A stretch of DNA of 46,885 nt from Microbacterium testaceum (GCF_006539145.1 NZ_BJML01000015.1:1-46885), one strand, 5' to 3'. Positions 16,396 through 24,801 are shown, counted from the first letter of the stretch. Program-made: numbers and translations. The notes: generated by a model from the letters alone, not told the origin.

Positions 16396-16455
16396 TTGAG
16401 TGTCCAGGACACGCGGGGTGGGCCCCGCGCCCTGCGGCGTGTTCTAGACACTCGA
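16396..16455. repeat. 60-bp palindromic repeat, copy D (type II)
   Basis: TTGAGTGTCCAGGACACGC on the left and GCGTGTTCTAGACACTCGA on the right, around a GC-rich loop. It follows copy C by 14 nt, as copy B follows copy A by 17 nt. Confidence 0.8.
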
Positions 16456-16581
16456 CGGGGTGGGCGAGAGAGACCCCGGATGCCGGAGCCCGACGGCCGC
16501 GGTCGGGGCCCGGCCAGCATGGTTCGTCGCGGCGAGGCGGCCCGTCGCGGACCGGCACGAGCCAGCGCGAGTCGGCGCAGG

Positions 16582-17958
16582 CTAAAGGATGACGCCGAAC
16601 TCCTCGGCCAGAGCGGGCAGCTCCTCGTGCAGCACGCGCGTGGCCTCTTCGGCAAGCGGGTTCGTCGAGACGCCCCGGTCGTTGACGAGCTTGCCGCCGA
16701 CGTACACCTGCTGCAGGTTGCGCAGGCCGCAGGCGAGCACGTAGCTGCGCACGGGGTTCCAGAGCGGGCCGATGTCGGGCTTGCGCGGATCCACGACCAC
16801 GAAGTCGGCGAACTTGCCGACCTCGAGGCTGCCGACGCGGTCGTCGACGCCCATGATCTCCGCACCCCCGAGGGTGTGCAGACGCAGGACCCGCTCGGGC
16901 ATCATCGACAGCGGGTCGTGGGTGCGGGCGCGCTGCATGAACATGCCCATACGCATGTTCTGCCAGGGGTCGGCGACGTCGGTGCAGGCCTGGTCGTCGA
17001 GGCCCATACCGACCCTCATCCCCTGCTCGAGCATCTCGGGCACGTGCGCGATACCCGAGGCCAGACGCCCGTTCGACGCGGGCTGCCACGACATGCTGGC
17101 GCCTCCCGCCGCGGCATCCGCGATGATCTCGGGCGTCGTCTGGATGAAGTGGCCGAACATCATGCCCGGGCGCAGCGCCCCGGCGTTCTTGTACAGCTGG
17201 AACTTCGTCTGCTGATGCTCGATCGCCTCGTACGTCTCGAGGAAGTGCGCCTGGTTCGTGACGCCGAAGCGGTCCATGACCGCGACCTCGATCTCGGCGG
17301 CATCCGGCCGGGTCGACCACTGCACCTGCCCCATGATGGATGCCCCGAGGGCGAGGTCGGGGTCCATCGCGAGGACGTGGTCGAGGGAGGCCTCGAACCG
17401 GGCGAAGATCTCGTCGTCGGTGCCGACGGTGGCATCCAACGCGATCGAGTCGACGAAGCGGAGCCCCGCGTCGAGGCATCCATCCGCCTGCCGGGTGTGC
17501 CAGGCATGCTCGCGCAGGATGCCGCCGCCGTCGGCGCGCTTGCCGTCGACCATCGGCTCCCACGGCAGGAGCGGGTCGGTGAAGTTGTACGCGGTGGTCA
17601 CGCCGTTGGCGAGGAAGTCGAGTGAGCCGTGCAGCGTCGCCCAGTAGATCTGGTCGGGCGAGGCGTTGTTGAGCACGCTGAACATCGACGTGCACCAGCC
17701 GTAGAGCGTCTGGTCGACGCCGAGTCCGCGCGAGCCGCTCGTGAACAGGTGGCTGTGCGAGGAGACGAATCCGGGAGCGACGAACTTGCCGTCGACGTCG
17801 AGCGTCTCGTCGGCGGTCACCCCGGGGGCGGGGTCGCCGGAGCCGATGGCGGTGATGCGACCGGACTCGACGAGCATGTAGCCGCGCTCGATGTAGCCGG
17901 GGTCGTCGGTGCCCGCAGGGACCGTGATGAGACGCGCGTTCGTGACCAGGAGCGACAT
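16582..17958 (-). CDS. Amidohydrolase of the triazine/guanine-deaminase group
   Basis: 458-aa metallohydrolase with all expected ligands: SSHSH (His68, His70), NQAHFLE (His238, Glu241), FGHFIQ (His270) and GLDDQA (Asp321). Relatives (AtzB/TrzA, SsnA, 8-oxoguanine and MTA deaminases) remove amino or chloro groups from N-heterocycles. It therefore contrasts with the ligand-poor paralogue at 2957. The gene is monocistronic. Its ATG lies 7 nt after a GAAAC-type promoter, so it is probably leaderless and co-regulated with the xdhC and ABC operons. Substrate unknown. Confidence 0.88.
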   Translation of the reverse strand: MSLLVTNARLITVPAGTDDPGYIERGYMLVESGRITAIGSGDPAPGVTADETLDVDGKFVAPGFVSSHSHLFTSGSRGLGVDQTLYGWCTSMFSVLNNASPDQIYWATLHGSLDFLANGVTTAYNFTDPLLPWEPMVDGKRADGGGILREHAWHTRQADGCLDAGLRFVDSIALDATVGTDDEIFARFEASLDHVLAMDPDLALGASIMGQVQWSTRPDAAEIEVAVMDRFGVTNQAHFLETYEAIEHQQTKFQLYKNAGALRPGMMFGHFIQTTPEIIADAAAGGASMSWQPASNGRLASGIAHVPEMLEQGMRVGMGLDDQACTDVADPWQNMRMGMFMQRARTHDPLSMMPERVLRLHTLGGAEIMGVDDRVGSLEVGKFADFVVVDPRKPDIGPLWNPVRSYVLACGLRNLQQVYVGGKLVNDRGVSTNPLAEEATRVLHEELPALAEEFGVIL

Positions 17959-17965
17959 GTTGATG

Positions 17966-17986
17966 ACGGTAACAATGGCGTGTTTC
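17966..17986 (-). promoter_or_regulatory. GAAAC-type promoter of the third amidohydrolase gene
   Basis: On the minus strand GAAACACG (17986-17979) precedes TACCGT (17971-17966) and a C. GAAACACGCC-N4-TTACNGTC-N6-ATG is shared, with identical spacing, with the xdhC promoter. ATTGTTACC also overlaps it, resembling half of the GntR-type operator described at 19972. Confidence 0.6.
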
Positions 17987-18226
17987 CGCGGTGTTCCGGG
18001 CGTGGGGCGGGCTGTTTGCGGGGACCCTCGTCCCCCTTACGCCGGTGTATGTCCCACAAATGGCCGACGGAGCGCCCCTCAACCCGCCACAAGTGGGACG
18101 AGGGCGCTCGAACACAGCGCCAGAGCAGAGCGTCGTCCCCCTCATGCGCAGTGCGTGGGCCCGGGCTGACCGACCGAGCGCACCGGAGTGCCGGCGGAGC
18201 ACGACGGCGCACCGCCCACACGCTGA

Positions 18227-18260
18227 ACGCCGCGTCCGCCCCGAGGGGCGGGCGCGGCGT
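18227..18260 (-). terminator. Terminator of the TIM-barrel/SDR operon
   Basis: ACGCCGCG plus CCGCCC on one side pair with GGGCGG plus CGCGGCGT on the other, one mismatch between the two stem parts, loop CGAG, starting 15 nt after the SDR stop codon. Confidence 0.65.
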
Positions 18261-18274
18261 CGTGGCAGGGCGGC

Positions 18275-19033
18275 TCAGGAGATGTGCGAGCCGCCGTTGA
18301 TGTCGTAGGTCGCACCGGTGATGTAGGCCGACCGGTCGCTCATCAGGAACTCGAAGAGGTTCGCGATGTCTTCCGCCGTCGCCTGACGTCCGAGCGGCAC
18401 GTCCGCGGCGAGCTTCGCCTCGAGTTCGTCGTTCGTCGCACCCGCGCGGATGTCGGTGGCCACCACGCCGGGGGTGACGGCGTTCACGGTGACACCCGAC
18501 GGTCCCAGCTCGCGCGCGACGGCGCGGGTGAAGCCGAGGATCGCGGCCTTCGCGGCCGAATAGGGCACGCCGCCGAAGACGCCGCCACCGCGGATGGCCG
18601 ACACCGACGACATGTTGACGATGCGGCCGTACCCCCGTTCGGCCATGCCTGCGGCGATGCGCTTGGTCACGACGTACGTGCCCGTGGCGTTGATCGACAT
18701 GACGCGGTTCCACTCGGCCAACGTCGTCTGCAGGAAGCGCGTGGGCGAGGTGATCCCGGCGATGTTGGCGAGGGATGCCACGGGCGGGAGGTCGTTCTCG
18801 ATGCGCGCGACCACAGCGTCGACCGCGGCCTCGTCGGTGACGTCGGCGCCGTAGCCGAACGCCTCGACGCCGAACTCCTCGCGGAGTTCCGCAGCGACGG
18901 CCTCGGCCGCGGCGGCATCCAGATCGATGACGGCGACGGGAGCGCCGGTCGCGGCGAGCGCGCGAGCGGTGGCGCGGCCGATACCGCGGGGGGAGCCGGC
19001 GCCGGTGACGACGGCGGTGGTGGGCTGGGACAT
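18275..19033 (-). CDS. Short-chain dehydrogenase/reductase
   Basis: 252-aa classical SDR. TGAGSPRGIGR (10-20) binds NAD(P), NIAG (90-93) stabilises the fold, and Ser142/143 with Tyr158-x3-Lys162 form the active site. The Asp in VIDLD at the end of strand 2 suggests NAD(H) preference. Such enzymes in tetritol or polyol clusters oxidise sugar alcohols or ketoses. The ATG at 19033 has AAGGAG 8 nt upstream. It is second in an operon after the TIM-barrel gene (32-nt gap), divergent from the DhaK-DhaL kinase. Substrate unknown. Confidence 0.9.
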   Translation of the reverse strand: MSQPTTAVVTGAGSPRGIGRATARALAATGAPVAVIDLDAAAAEAVAAELREEFGVEAFGYGADVTDEAAVDAVVARIENDLPPVASLANIAGITSPTRFLQTTLAEWNRVMSINATGTYVVTKRIAAGMAERGYGRIVNMSSVSAIRGGGVFGGVPYSAAKAAILGFTRAVARELGPSGVTVNAVTPGVVATDIRAGATNDELEAKLAADVPLGRQATAEDIANLFEFLMSDRSAYITGATYDINGGSHIS

Positions 19034-19065
19034 GGGGTGTTCTCCTTCGAAACGGGTGGCGTTGG

Positions 19066-19914
19066 TCACACGGGGACGATCGCTGCGGCGAGCAGGGCGC
19101 TGAGGTGTTCGGCCGCGGCACGGGCGGCATCCGCCCGATCGGCGTCGGCGGTATCGCGCGTCTCGAGCTCGAGCGCGAGGTCACCGGTGTAGCCGACCTC
19201 GGCGAGCGCGGCGGCGAGGTCGGCGAAGTCCACCCGTCCGCGGCCGATCGAGTGATGGATGTACCCGGGCTCGGCGTCGCGCAGGTGCACGTGGCGCGTG
19301 CGCGCGGCGTGCGCGTCGAGGAAGTCGCGGGGATCGCCGCCTCCCGCGACGATGTGGCTGGTGTCGAGCACGACGCCGATCCCGGCGGGCAGACGCGAGA
19401 GCAAGGCACCCGCGCGGTCGAGGTCGTACGCGAGGCGGAAGAAGTGCGGTGCCTCGACCCACAGCTCGACGCCGCGGGCGCGGGCGGTCGCGGAGATCTC
19501 GACGAGACGCGCGGCGACGAGGTCGAGGTCGGCGTCGAGGTCGACGACGGGGGTGTGCTCCTGCGCGCCGTTGGGGAGCACGAGCGCATCGGACCCGATC
19601 GCGACGCACAGGTCGAGCAGCCGGTCGACGTGCGCGGCGCGGCGGGCGGCCGACCCGCCGGAGTCCGGGTGGTTGAGATCGCCCACGTCGGCGTTCACCG
19701 ACCGGACGCGGAGACCGGATGCCACGACGGTGGCGGCCACGGCGGTCACGGCCGCCTCGTCCAGCTCGAAGGGCACGTGGTCGCAGACGCCGGGGAGGGC
19801 ACCGAGGTCGATGCCCTCGAAGCCGCGGGCGCGGATCTCGGCGAGCGCCTCTGCGAGTGGCAGGTGGCGCAGCGTGATGGTCGAGCACGTGATGCGGGGG
19901 TCGATGACGGCCAC
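19066..19914 (-). CDS. Xylose-isomerase-like TIM-barrel sugar (phosphate) isomerase/epimerase
   Basis: 282-aa protein of the AP_endonuc_2 / sugar phosphate isomerase-epimerase family. Recognisable metal-site strands are WVEAPHF (Glu), VVLDTSHI (Asp, His), HVHLRDAE (His, Asp) and LALELET (Glu). Members isomerise or epimerise ketoses or their phosphates. In mycobacterial erythritol and threitol pathways, proteins of this fold act beside DhaK-type kinases. The GTG at 19914 is chosen because GAGGAGGAG lies just upstream. It is the first gene of the operon, transcribed from a promoter overlapping the kinase promoter. Confidence 0.86.
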   Translation of the reverse strand: MAVIDPRITCSTITLRHLPLAEALAEIRARGFEGIDLGALPGVCDHVPFELDEAAVTAVAATVVASGLRVRSVNADVGDLNHPDSGGSAARRAAHVDRLLDLCVAIGSDALVLPNGAQEHTPVVDLDADLDLVAARLVEISATARARGVELWVEAPHFFRLAYDLDRAGALLSRLPAGIGVVLDTSHIVAGGGDPRDFLDAHAARTRHVHLRDAEPGYIHHSIGRGRVDFADLAAALAEVGYTGDLALELETRDTADADRADAARAAAEHLSALLAAAIVPV

Positions 19915-19948
19915 GGTTCTCCTCCTCGAGTGTGACGCCCATCCGGGC

Positions 19949-19986
19949 TTGACGATGACACTATCTGTTCTATTGTTAACATTCAA
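19949..19986. promoter_or_regulatory. Overlapping divergent promoters with GntR-type operator
   Basis: Rightward: TTGACG (19949-19954), 16-nt spacer, TATTGT (19971-19976). Leftward: TTGAAT (19986-19981), 17-nt spacer, TAGTGT (19963-19958). The near-palindrome ATTGTTAACATT (19972-19983) covers the rightward -10 and the leftward -35 region, so one bound repressor could shut off both transcripts. Confidence 0.7.
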
Positions 19987-20026
19987 ACACTGAACGTGTT
20001 CCACCGCTCCTCACCGGAGGTCGACG

Positions 20027-21790
20027 ATGACCCGACTGTTCAATGACCCGGCCGATTTCCCCGCCGAGATGCTCGAGGGATTCGCCGCCGCCTACCCCGA
20101 CATGGTCGCCCCCGTGCCCGGCGGCGTCGTGCGCAGCACCGCCTACGACAGCGTCGCCGTCCTCGCCGGCGGCGGCTCGGGCCACTACCCCGCGTTCTGC
20201 GGCCTCGTCGGCACGGGCCTCGCGCACGGCGCCGTCGTGGGCAACATCTTCTCCTCACCCTCGGCCTCGCAGGCGGTCGCGGTCGGCCGCGCCGCCGATC
20301 GCGGGCAGGGCGTGATCTTCACCTTCGGCAACTACGCCGGCGACGTCCTGCACTTCGGCGAAGCGGCTACGCGCCTCGCAGACGAGGGGATCGACGCGCG
20401 CATCGTGCTCGTCACCGACGACGTCGCCAGCGCCCCCCGCGACCAGATCGACAAGCGTCGCGGCATCGCCGGCGACCTCGTCGTCTTCAAGGTGCTCGGC
20501 GCGGCCGCCGACGAGGGTCTCCCCCTCGACGAGGTCGTCGCGGCGGGGCGCCACGCGAACGGCCGCACGCGCACCTTCGGCGTCGCCTTCGACGGCTGCA
20601 CGCTGCCCGGCGCCGACGGGCCGCTCTTCCGCGTCCCCGAGGGGATGATGTCGCTGGGGCTCGGCATCCACGGCGAACCGGGCGTGAAGGACGTGCCGAT
20701 CGCCTCGGCCGACGACCTCGCCGCGATGCTCGTCGACCGGCTTCTCGACGAGCTCCCCGACGGCGTCGACCGGGCCCGCGGCCAGCGCGTCACCGCGCTG
20801 CTCAACGGTCTCGGCACGGTCAAGTACGAAGAGCTCTTCGTCGTGTGGCGCCGCGTATCGCAGCTGCTGGATGCCGCGGGCGTCACCGTCGTGAGCCCCG
20901 ACATCGGCGAGCTGTGCACGAGCCTCGACATGGCGGGCATCTCGCTCACGCTCGTCTGGCTCGACGACGAGCTCGAGCGCCGGTGGACCTCGCCCAGCCT
21001 CACGCCCGGCTACCGCAAGGGCAGCGCCCGGCCCGCCGCGCAGCTGGACGCCGACGCCCGCGACGAGTTGCGCCGACGCGCCGTCGTCTCGGGCGCGGAG
21101 ATCGAGCCCGGGACCCCCGAGGCCCAGAACCTGGCCGCGGGGGTGCTGCGCGCGCTCGAGACGCTGCACACCACGATGGTCACCCATGCCGCGGAGCTCG
21201 GCCGGATCGACGCGGTCGCCGGAGACGGCGATCACGGGATCGGCATGGAGCGCGGAACTCGCGCGGCGCTCGACGCCGCACGAGCCGCCGCCGAGCGCGG
21301 AGCCGGGGCCGGAACCCTGCTCTCCCGCGCCGGCACCGCCTGGTCGGACGTCGCCGGCGGTACGTCGGGAGCCCTGTGGGGGGGAGCCCTGCGTGCCGTC
21401 GGCGCGTCTCTCGGCGACAGCGAGTCCGCCGACACCGCGCGCCTAGTCACTGCCCTCCTCGCGGGACGCGACGCCATCACCGGAACAGGCGGCGCGACCC
21501 TCGGCGACAAGACCATGGTCGACGTGCTGCTGCCCTGGTCCGACGCCCTCACGGACGGACCCGCGGATGCCGCGACCCTCCGCTCCGCCCGCGCCACCGC
21601 GATCACGGCGGCCGGCGCCACCGCCGCCCTCACGCCGCGCCTCGGCCGCGCCCGTCCCCTCGCCGAACGCAGCGTCGGCACCCCCGACGCGGGCGCCGTC
21701 TCGCTCGCGCTGGCCGTCGCCGCCCTCACCGACCTCGCGCTCGGGGACTCCACCCCGGCGCTCCCGCTCATCCTGGAAGGACACTCATGA
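20027..21790 (+). CDS. Dihydroxyacetone/erythrulose kinase, DhaK-DhaL fusion
   Basis: 587-aa ATP-dependent kinase. The DhaK half (about 1-330) has [10 protein letters not shown] (48-57) and the substrate-binding His215 in GLGIHGEPG. The DhaL half (about 370-585) has the Mg-ATP Asp cluster GDGDHGIG (399-406) and [10 protein letters not shown]. Fused kinases of this family phosphorylate dihydroxyacetone or, in mycobacterial tetritol pathways, D- or L-erythrulose. The overlapping rpiB gene and the TIM-barrel and SDR genes opposite favour a C4 keto-sugar, though triose use is possible. The start is set by CCGGAGG 8 nt upstream. Confidence 0.9.
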   Translation: MTRLFNDPADFPAEMLEGFAAAYPDMVAPVPGGVVRSTAYDSVAVLAGGGSGHYPAFCGLVGTGLAHGAVVGNIFSSPSASQAVAVGRAADRGQGVIFTFGNYAGDVLHFGEAATRLADEGIDARIVLVTDDVASAPRDQIDKRRGIAGDLVVFKVLGAAADEGLPLDEVVAAGRHANGRTRTFGVAFDGCTLPGADGPLFRVPEGMMSLGLGIHGEPGVKDVPIASADDLAAMLVDRLLDELPDGVDRARGQRVTALLNGLGTVKYEELFVVWRRVSQLLDAAGVTVVSPDIGELCTSLDMAGISLTLVWLDDELERRWTSPSLTPGYRKGSARPAAQLDADARDELRRRAVVSGAEIEPGTPEAQNLAAGVLRALETLHTTMVTHAAELGRIDAVAGDGDHGIGMERGTRAALDAARAAAERGAGAGTLLSRAGTAWSDVAGGTSGALWGGALRAVGASLGDSESADTARLVTALLAGRDAITGTGGATLGDKTMVDVLLPWSDALTDGPADAATLRSARATAITAAGATAALTPRLGRARPLAERSVGTPDAGAVSLALAVAALTDLALGDSTPALPLILEGHS

Positions 21791-22263
21791 CCGCGCTCGA
21801 ACCCCTCCGCCTCGTCATCGGCTGCGACGACGCCGGCTACGACTACAAAGAGGCCCTCAAGGCCGACCTCGCGGCATCCGATCTCGTCGTCGACGTCGTC
21901 GACGTGGGAGTGGATGCCGACGGCCACACCGCGTATCCGCACATCGCGGTGGACGCGGCCCGCATGGTCGCCGACGGCCGCGCCGACCGCGCGCTGCTCA
22001 TCTGCGGCACGGGCCTGGGCGTCGCGATCGCGGCGAACAAGGTGCCCGGCATCCGGGCCGTCACCGCGCACGACTCGTTCTCGGTCGAGCGCGCCGTGCT
22101 CTCCAACGACGCGCAGGTGCTGTGCATGGGCCAGCGCGTGATCGGACTCGAGCTCGCGCGCCGTCTCGTGCGGGAGTGGCTCACGTACCGCTTCGACCCG
22201 TCGTCGGCGTCGGCCGAGAAGGTCGCGGCGATCTGCGGGTACGAAGCACCCGGAGCCGCGTGA
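21787..22263 (+). CDS. rpiB: RpiB/LacAB-family sugar-phosphate isomerase
   Basis: 158-aa isomerase. [12 protein letters not shown] (11-22) is the phosphate and substrate loop, and [15 protein letters not shown] (71-85) holds the catalytic Cys73 and the anion-binding turn. RpiB proteins interconvert ribulose-5-P and ribose-5-P. Paralogues beside DhaK-type kinases isomerise erythrulose-4-P to erythrose-4-P. The ATGA overlap with the kinase gene couples the two products, so the tetrose role is the likelier one here. The ordinary housekeeping role cannot be excluded from sequence alone. Confidence 0.9.
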   Translation: MTALEPLRLVIGCDDAGYDYKEALKADLAASDLVVDVVDVGVDADGHTAYPHIAVDAARMVADGRADRALLICGTGLGVAIAANKVPGIRAVTAHDSFSVERAVLSNDAQVLCMGQRVIGLELARRLVREWLTYRFDPSSASAEKVAAICGYEAPGAA

Positions 22264-22269
22264 GGAGCC

Positions 22270-22303
22270 GCGCCCGTCGGTCCCGGCTGCGGGCGGCGGG
22301 CGC
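22270..22303 (+). terminator. Possible terminator of the kinase-rpiB operon
   Basis: GCGCCCG (22270-22276) can pair with CGGGCGC (22297-22303). It lies in the 82 nt between the rpiB stop and the preferred start of the GntR gene. Confidence 0.4.
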
Positions 22304-22345
22304 CTGGTGACGCCCCTCGCGGCAGCGGCGACTAGGTTGGTCTCC

Positions 22346-23023
22346 ATGCCGACCTCCCCCTCGAGCGCGCTGCGCGGTCTCGGCAGTGTGAGCCGCAACA
22401 CGCTGCGCGAGCAGATCCTCACGCGACTGCGCGACGCAGTGTCGTCGGGTGAGCTGGCCCCCGGCACGCACCTGGGCGAGATCGAGCTGGCTGACTCGCT
22501 CGGAGTGTCTCGCGGCACGCTGCGCGAGGCTCTGCGCCACCTGCAGCAGGAGGGCCTGCTCGCCGCCGATTCGCGCGGACGCCTGTCGGTGCGGGTGGTG
22601 TCGGCCGCCGACATCCGCGAGATCTTCGACGTGCGCTACGCGCTCGAGTCGCTCGCGTGCGAGGAGATCTGCGCCTTCGACGACCGTTCCGACGCGGCGG
22701 CCGTGCTGCGTGAGCGCCTCGACACGCTGAACGCCGCCGAGGAGTTCGCCGCGCGCGTGCGCGCCGACCTCGCCTTCCACGAGACGCTGTGCGAGCTGAG
22801 CGGCAATGCCACGCTGCTGCAGTCGTGGCAGCGGGTCGCCGGGCTCGCCCGCGCGGCGCTGACCAGCGGCGGACTCGACGTGGCGGTGGCGAACATGTCG
22901 ATCGACCGGCACATGCCCCTCGTCGACATCCTCGTCGAGGGCGACCCCGACGCCGCGCGTCGGTTCCTGCGCGGACACATGGATGCCGCCGTCGAGCGCC
23001 TGCTCGACCGCGTCGAGGCCTGA
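22346..23023 (+). CDS. GntR-family (FadR/FCD subgroup) regulator
   Basis: 225-aa DNA-binding protein. The winged helix (about 15-80) contains LGEIELADSLGVSRGTLREALRHL-type sequence split between helices 2 and 3. An FCD effector domain (about 90-215) follows, with metal-site residues in the D-x3-R pattern (FDVRYALE) and His residues in AFHETLCEL and RGHMDA. The ATG at 22346 is preferred because TAGGTT lies 7 nt before it (leaderless); a GTG at 22307 would add 13 residues. It stands between the kinase operon and the MHS transporter, both of which carry an ATTGTTAAC palindrome fitting the TNGT-ACNA consensus of this family, so it is their likely repressor. Confidence 0.87.
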   Translation: MPTSPSSALRGLGSVSRNTLREQILTRLRDAVSSGELAPGTHLGEIELADSLGVSRGTLREALRHLQQEGLLAADSRGRLSVRVVSAADIREIFDVRYALESLACEEICAFDDRSDAAAVLRERLDTLNAAEEFAARVRADLAFHETLCELSGNATLLQSWQRVAGLARAALTSGGLDVAVANMSIDRHMPLVDILVEGDPDAARRFLRGHMDAAVERLLDRVEA

Positions 23024-23297
23024 TTCCCTCGCGCTGACCCGACGACCGCCCGATCGTCGAAGCGATAACCCCTGCCCCTCGTCGGCCCGCCGTCCTGCGG
23101 AGTGCGGTGCGCGGCATCCGGCGGGGCGGGGCCCTCGGGCGTCTCTGCGGCACGCCGTCCAGCGGAGCGCGCGGGCGACACGCCGCGCACAGCCGCCCGG
23201 AACGGATGCGGCGGCACCCGACTCCGCACGACGGCACACGGCCACCCGCCCGCGGCGACCGCGGACAGTGGCATCCGGAAAAAATGTCCGTGAGGTG

Positions 23298-23333
23298 TTG
23301 CGCCCAGGGTCCTACTGTTGCATTGTTAACAAT
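23298..23333 (+). promoter_or_regulatory. Promoter with perfect GntR-type operator
   Basis: TTGCGC (23298-23303), 17-nt spacer, CATTGT (23321-23326). The perfect 12-bp palindrome ATTGTTAACAAT (23322-23333) begins inside the -10 hexamer, the same geometry as at 19971. Confidence 0.7.
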
Positions 23334-23360
23334 CGAACCCAGAGCGTTCAGCCCGCCGGT

Positions 23361-23374
23361 CTCCATCGATGGAG
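23361..23374. promoter_or_regulatory. 14-bp perfect palindrome in the leader
   Basis: CTCCATCGATGGAG is self-complementary and lies 34 nt before the transporter start codon. It could be a second operator or a small RNA hairpin. Confidence 0.45.
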
Positions 23375-23408
23375 CACGCGGAGGCTATCGAAGAAGATAG
23401 GAAGACCC

Positions 23409-24743
23409 ATGGCACAGGCCACGACGTCGACCCCGGTGCTCGGCACTCCCCACCGCTGGCGCGTTGCCGCCGGCAGCACCGTCGGCACGACCATCGAGAA
23501 CTACGACTTCATCGGTTACGGCACCGCCGCAGCCCTGTACTTCGGAACGGCGTTCTTCCCCGACGCCGATCCCCTTACGGGCACCCTGCTGTCGTTCGCG
23601 ACGCTCGGCGTCGGCTTCGCCGCCCGCCCCATCGGCGGCATCATCGGCGGCTACCTCGGCGACAAGATCGGCCGCAAGCCGGTGCTGATCGCCTCGCTTC
23701 TCATCATGGGCCTCGCGACGTTCGCAATCGGCATCCTGCCCACCTACGCCACGGTCGGTGTCGCCGCTCCCATCCTGCTCGTGGTGACCCGCATCATCCA
23801 GGGCCTCGCGTTCGGCGCCGAGTGGGGCGGCGCGATCCTCATGACGTACGAGCACGCCCCCTGGCGCCGCAAGGGTGCGTTCGGCGCTCTGCCGCAGGCG
23901 GGCTTCCCGCTGGGGCTGCTGCTGGCCAACCTGGCGTTCTTCGCCAGCTCGGGACTGCCCGACGACTGGAAGTGGCGCACGCCCTTCCTGCTCTCCGCCC
24001 TGCTGGTGTTCGCCGGTCTCTACATCCGCTTGAAGGTGGAGGAGTCGCCCGAATTCGAGGAGATCAAGGAGGAGGGCAAGATCGAGAAGAACCCCCTCCT
24101 CAGCGTCCTGCGCTCCGACTGGCAGAACCTGCTGCGCGCCTTCTGCATGCGCATCGCCGAGACCGCCGGGTACGCGATCGCCATCACCTACATGTCGTCG
24201 TACCTCAAGAGCAACCAGCTCGCCGACCCGTCGCAGACCATCCTCGCGATCGTCGTCGCCGCACTCGTCGGCTTCCCCGCGACACTGTTCTGGGGATGGC
24301 TCACCGATCGCATCGGCCGCAAGCCCGTCTACGTCTTCGGCACGACGATGATCCTGCTGTCCGGCATCCCCCTGTTCCTCCTCGCCAATACCGGGGTGTT
24401 CCCGCTCATCGTCGCGGTGTTCGTCTTCAGCTTCGCGATCTGCCAGAACTCCCTCGCCGGAACGCAGGCGTCCTGGTTCCCCGAGCTGTTCAACACCGGC
24501 ACGCGATCCTCGGGTGCCTCGCTGGCCTATCAGCTCTCCGCGGTCGTGTCGGGCTTCACGGCCTTCTGGGCCGTGAGCCTCTTCCAGGCCTTCGGGTGGG
24601 TGGGCCCGGCGGTGCTCTTCAGCTTCTACGGCCTGGTCGGCCTCATCGCCGCCGTCCTCACTCCCGAGACGAACGGCCGCCGCCGCCGAGAGGCCGACGA
24701 CGTCGCCGAGGCGGAGGCCAAGCGCGAGCTCGTCGGAGCCTGA
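23409..24743 (+). CDS. MHS-family MFS transporter (metabolite:proton symporter)
   Basis: 444-aa membrane protein with 12 predicted helices. TIENYDFIGYG in TM1 and GGYLGDKIGRKP after TM2 are hallmarks of the MHS group. QGLAFGAEWGGA and a second GWLTDRIGRKP loop follow. Members import organic acids and small osmolytes with protons. It has its own promoter with the same operator as the kinase operon, so it probably imports the substrate (or a related acid) of the DhaK/RpiB pathway. ATG 23409 has AGGAAG upstream. Confidence 0.9.
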   Translation: MAQATTSTPVLGTPHRWRVAAGSTVGTTIENYDFIGYGTAAALYFGTAFFPDADPLTGTLLSFATLGVGFAARPIGGIIGGYLGDKIGRKPVLIASLLIMGLATFAIGILPTYATVGVAAPILLVVTRIIQGLAFGAEWGGAILMTYEHAPWRRKGAFGALPQAGFPLGLLLANLAFFASSGLPDDWKWRTPFLLSALLVFAGLYIRLKVEESPEFEEIKEEGKIEKNPLLSVLRSDWQNLLRAFCMRIAETAGYAIAITYMSSYLKSNQLADPSQTILAIVVAALVGFPATLFWGWLTDRIGRKPVYVFGTTMILLSGIPLFLLANTGVFPLIVAVFVFSFAICQNSLAGTQASWFPELFNTGTRSSGASLAYQLSAVVSGFTAFWAVSLFQAFGWVGPAVLFSFYGLVGLIAAVLTPETNGRRRREADDVAEAEAKRELVGA

Positions 24744-24751
24744 CCCCCTTC

Positions 24752-24801
24752 GAGACGCCGGATGCCACGGACCCCGCCGGGTTCGTGGCATCCGGCGTCT
24801 C
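24752..24801. terminator. Bidirectional terminator between convergent genes
   Basis: GAGACGCCGGATGCCACG (24752-24769) and CGTGGCATCCGGCGTCTC (24784-24801) form a perfect 18-bp stem. Outside it, ACCCCC and GGGGGT can also pair. It contains one GGATGCC per arm. Confidence 0.8.

Larger units (their letters stand above)
16249..16581. other. Intergenic region carrying repeats C and D
   Basis: Apart from the two 60-bp palindromes (16322-16381, 16396-16455) and a short CCCGAC/GTCGGG dyad (16489-16507), nothing gene-like is visible. It separates two genes on the minus strand. Confidence 0.6.
17959..18274. other. Intergenic region with competing dyads
   Basis: CCCTCGTCCC (18025-18034) can pair with GGGACGAGGG (18095-18104). 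GTCCCAC (18051-18057) can pair with GTGGGAC (18093-18099), which overlaps the same right arm, so the two stems exclude each other. The rest holds a promoter on the left and the terminator of the SDR gene on the right; no gene is seen. Confidence 0.5.
23024..23408. other. Regulatory region before the MHS transporter gene
   Basis: No gene is seen in the first 270 nt, which are very GC-rich. The right part holds a promoter with a GntR-type operator (23298-23333), a 14-bp perfect palindrome (23361-23374) and an AGGAAG ribosome site just before the ATG at 23409. Confidence 0.6.

Noticed and set aside
15321..16455. Insertion sequence around the hydrolase gene
   Set aside because: No transposase is present between or beside the repeats, so they are reported as a palindromic repeat family only.
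15659..18202. An 847-codon minus-strand open frame across the hydrolase and amidohydrolase genes
   Set aside because: It runs in another frame over two recognised genes and through palindromic repeats; composition is Arg/Pro shadow.
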